A DNA stretch of 30,236 nt, taken from the IMG/VR virus record IMGVR_UViG_3300025133_000439, positions 1 through 30,236 of that record; one strand, written 5' to 3'. A model generated the notes under the pieces. That model had not been told where the DNA came from and did no database searches. It saw nothing but the letters and a program-made list of their open reading frames with translations. Positions 28,716 through 30,236 of this stretch are shown here, piece after piece (position 1 is the stretch's first letter; each line of letters begins with the position of its first letter). The translations under genes were made by a program, and so were the position numbers. The stretch comes from a virus.

Positions 28716-30236
28716 TTAATCATCGAAAGCTGCTCCACTATCTGTGATAACAAAATCAATTGCAATAAACTCGATTGCCCTTGCAGGCTTAACAAAGATC
28801 TTTGCATAAAGAATATTTCTGTCAATAAGATCTGGTGTCGTTGTTGATTCATCAAGAATAACTTTGTAATCAGTGAGACCAAGGCCAGATTTAACTCCAG
28901 CAAGGAATCTTTCAGCCTGTCCACGGAATTTATTCCAAGTCATTTTAACATTTTGATCAAACAACAATGTTGCAGCGATTCTTGAAATCTCGCGCTTCAA
29001 GAAGATTGTTAGTCGTCGAACGTTAATCCTGTCAAGGGCAGACGGCGTTGTTTGAAGCGTCTTCTGTCCGAAGATGACAATCCCTTCCGCTGGGAAGCTT
29101 GCAATCGGATTAATGTTGTTTTCATACAGTTTATCGCGCTCTTTTGAGGTAAGTCGCTGGCGTACTCCAACCACTGGAAGTCCTGCAGCATTATTAGCAG
29201 AAAGTCCACCGCGAGTAAATCCGGCAGGAGCAAACCAAAGCTCTGAAACTGCTTCAGAGTAAGAAAGTGCGCCGATGGCAGCGACTGAAGGCGGTGCCCA
29301 CAAAGTTGCGCCATTTACGGTATCTCGAATCTGAACCCAAGGATAATAAGCAGCGCCATAGCTTGAGTTTAATTTCAAGTTTTGTTGCATGTTATTAACA
29401 GTACTGTCTACAGAACCGATTCTATCTTCGATTGATTTGGTTCCTTCTGTACTTGCGACATAGCCACCTTGCGGATCAATAATTGCCAGTGCGTCTCCGC
29501 GACCTTCAGCGGTTCTTACAAGTTTACTGTTGAGAGTATTGTTTGTAAGTCCCGGCATTGCAACCATATTAAATTCAGTTCTTTCGGGATCGCGCAGAGA
29601 ATCAATTGCAACGCTGATGGCGTTATATGCATAATTGTTTTCTTCTGAGGCTCCGTCAAGGAATGTATTTCGGAAAGGCTCGCGCTCTTTAATATCAAGA
29701 GCGTTGAAACCGCCGTGCAAGCAAGTTGTATATCTATCGAATCCAGCATCAAGAACATTCTCGTAAGAAGCTGTTGCGGAATTGATAGGTACGTTGTCTT
29801 CACCGGCTGAAGCTGAATGGTTGTTATAAGAGGATTCATTGATTCTTGCAGATTCGTCATAAACTGCATTTGCAGCGTAACTACCAGTGTAATTAGCGCC
29901 TGTTGTGCTTGCATTTCTAATGTTGTCGAGCGTAAAAACCCAAGAATTTTGAGTTGTTACATCATCGGCTGTATAAGAATCAAGCGTATCAGGTTTCGCT
30001 CGAAGAACGTCCCGCACACTTTGATTAAATTCATTTGAATTATAAGTTGTATCCGCTCCAAAGAAGGCATCTGTAGGATCAATTACAAAACCTTCCGAAG
30101 AAGAAACTCTCAACCGAATTTCAGGGAATTCTACTTTGGTTGCAACTGCGCCCATAGTAGAACCCGTATTTACAATGGCAATTGTATTGCCCATAATCGG
30201 CGTCCATGCATAATCAGTACCTCTTTTAACAAAGGT
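28716..30236 (-). CDS. Contractile tail sheath protein, T4 gp18-type, N-terminus outside window
   Basis: The frame is open to the right edge (14 codons before the first visible Met at 30194, reading TFVKRGTDYAWTPI), so the gene is partial; 506 residues are visible of about 660 in T4. The C-terminal third is decisive: VIFGQKTL, then SALDRINVRRLTIFLKREI, QAERFLAGVKSGLGL, and the conserved IFVKPARAIEFIAIDFVIT of sheath domain. The central region carries long surface loops with Asn/Thr/Ala. It defines a contractile-tailed phage. The tube gene follows in the same direction, the usual sheath-tube order. Confidence 0.94.
   Translation of the reverse strand, partial: TFVKRGTDYAWTPIMGNTIAIVNTGSTMGAVATKVEFPEIRLRVSSSEGFVIDPTDAFFGADTTYNSNEFNQSVRDVLRAKPDTLDSYTADDVTTQNSWVFTLDNIRNASTTGANYTGSYAANAVYDESARINESSYNNHSASAGEDNVPINSATASYENVLDAGFDRYTTCLHGGFNALDIKEREPFRNTFLDGASEENNYAYNAISVAIDSLRDPERTEFNMVAMPGLTNNTLNSKLVRTAEGRGDALAIIDPQGGYVASTEGTKSIEDRIGSVDSTVNNMQQNLKLNSSYGAAYYPWVQIRDTVNGATLWAPPSVAAIGALSYSEAVSELWFAPAGFTRGGLSANNAAGLPVVGVRQRLTSKERDKLYENNINPIASFPAEGIVIFGQKTLQTTPSALDRINVRRLTIFLKREISRIAATLLFDQNVKMTWNKFRGQAERFLAGVKSGLGLTDYKVILDESTTTPDLIDRNILYAKIFVKPARAIEFIAIDFVITDSGAAFDD

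Noticed and set aside
1-30236. tRNA genes, CRISPR arrays, insertion sequences, integrase or attachment sites.
   Set aside because: I looked for cloverleaf ends, spaced repeats, transposase motifs and terminal inverted repeats and saw none; the window is filled by phage genes.

Overview
The window is a piece of a tailed bacteriophage (Caudoviricetes) with a contractile, T4-like tail, probably a myovirus of a Gram-negative host. The evidence is a tail sheath, tail tube and baseplate set of T4 type together with gp32-, UvsX- and gp41-type replication proteins. Two products carry Sec-type signal peptides. Every convincing gene lies on the minus strand and is read leftwards. Packing is very tight, with ATGA/TAATG/GTGA stop-start overlaps, and no stretch over about 100 bases lacks a gene. 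I see no tRNA, CRISPR array, insertion sequence or integrase. Host and taxonomy cannot be fixed from the sequence alone.

Right part (30236 down to about 19511), virion genes in order of transcription: tail sheath (5' end outside the window), tail tube, a second tube-like paralogue, gp26-type baseplate protein, a small gp51-like protein overlapping its end, a probable tape measure, a tube-cap-like baseplate protein, a gp53-like LysM wedge protein, a large hub-like protein and a 398-aa unknown probable structural protein.

Middle part (19479 down to 12282), replication and recombination: a minimal family A DNA polymerase, a divergent tubulin/FtsZ-fold protein, a gp32-like single-strand binding protein, a membrane-anchored low-complexity protein, a small unknown, UvsX/RecA, an unknown, a FEN-type 5' nuclease, a 27-aa membrane peptide, an HExxH membrane protein and a small exported protein. 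Consensus sigma70-like promoters stand before the polymerase and before the nuclease, and another lies inside the tubulin-like gene. A structured RNA element is duplicated on either side of the low-complexity gene, and the two copies differ by a compensatory base pair.

Left part (12188 down to 1): a DnaB/gp41-type helicase behind its own promoter, a class II (B12-dependent) ribonucleotide reductase, a GroES-like co-chaperonin, a 47-aa membrane peptide, two poorly understood enzymes, a full-length DnaE-type DNA polymerase III alpha with an intact PHP site, and dUTPase. A lysis-type group follows (secreted alpha/beta hydrolase, M15 peptidase, GH25 muramidase), then a zinc-ribbon protein, an acidic unknown and a partial DUF3310 protein.

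Together the genes make a phage-encoded replisome with two unrelated polymerases, dNTP supply, recombination, wall breakdown and tail assembly. The most unusual items are the tubulin/FtsZ-like gene placed between a DNA polymerase and the SSB gene, the exonuclease-less family A polymerase coexisting with a DnaE replicase, and the duplicated covarying hairpin downstream of gp32.
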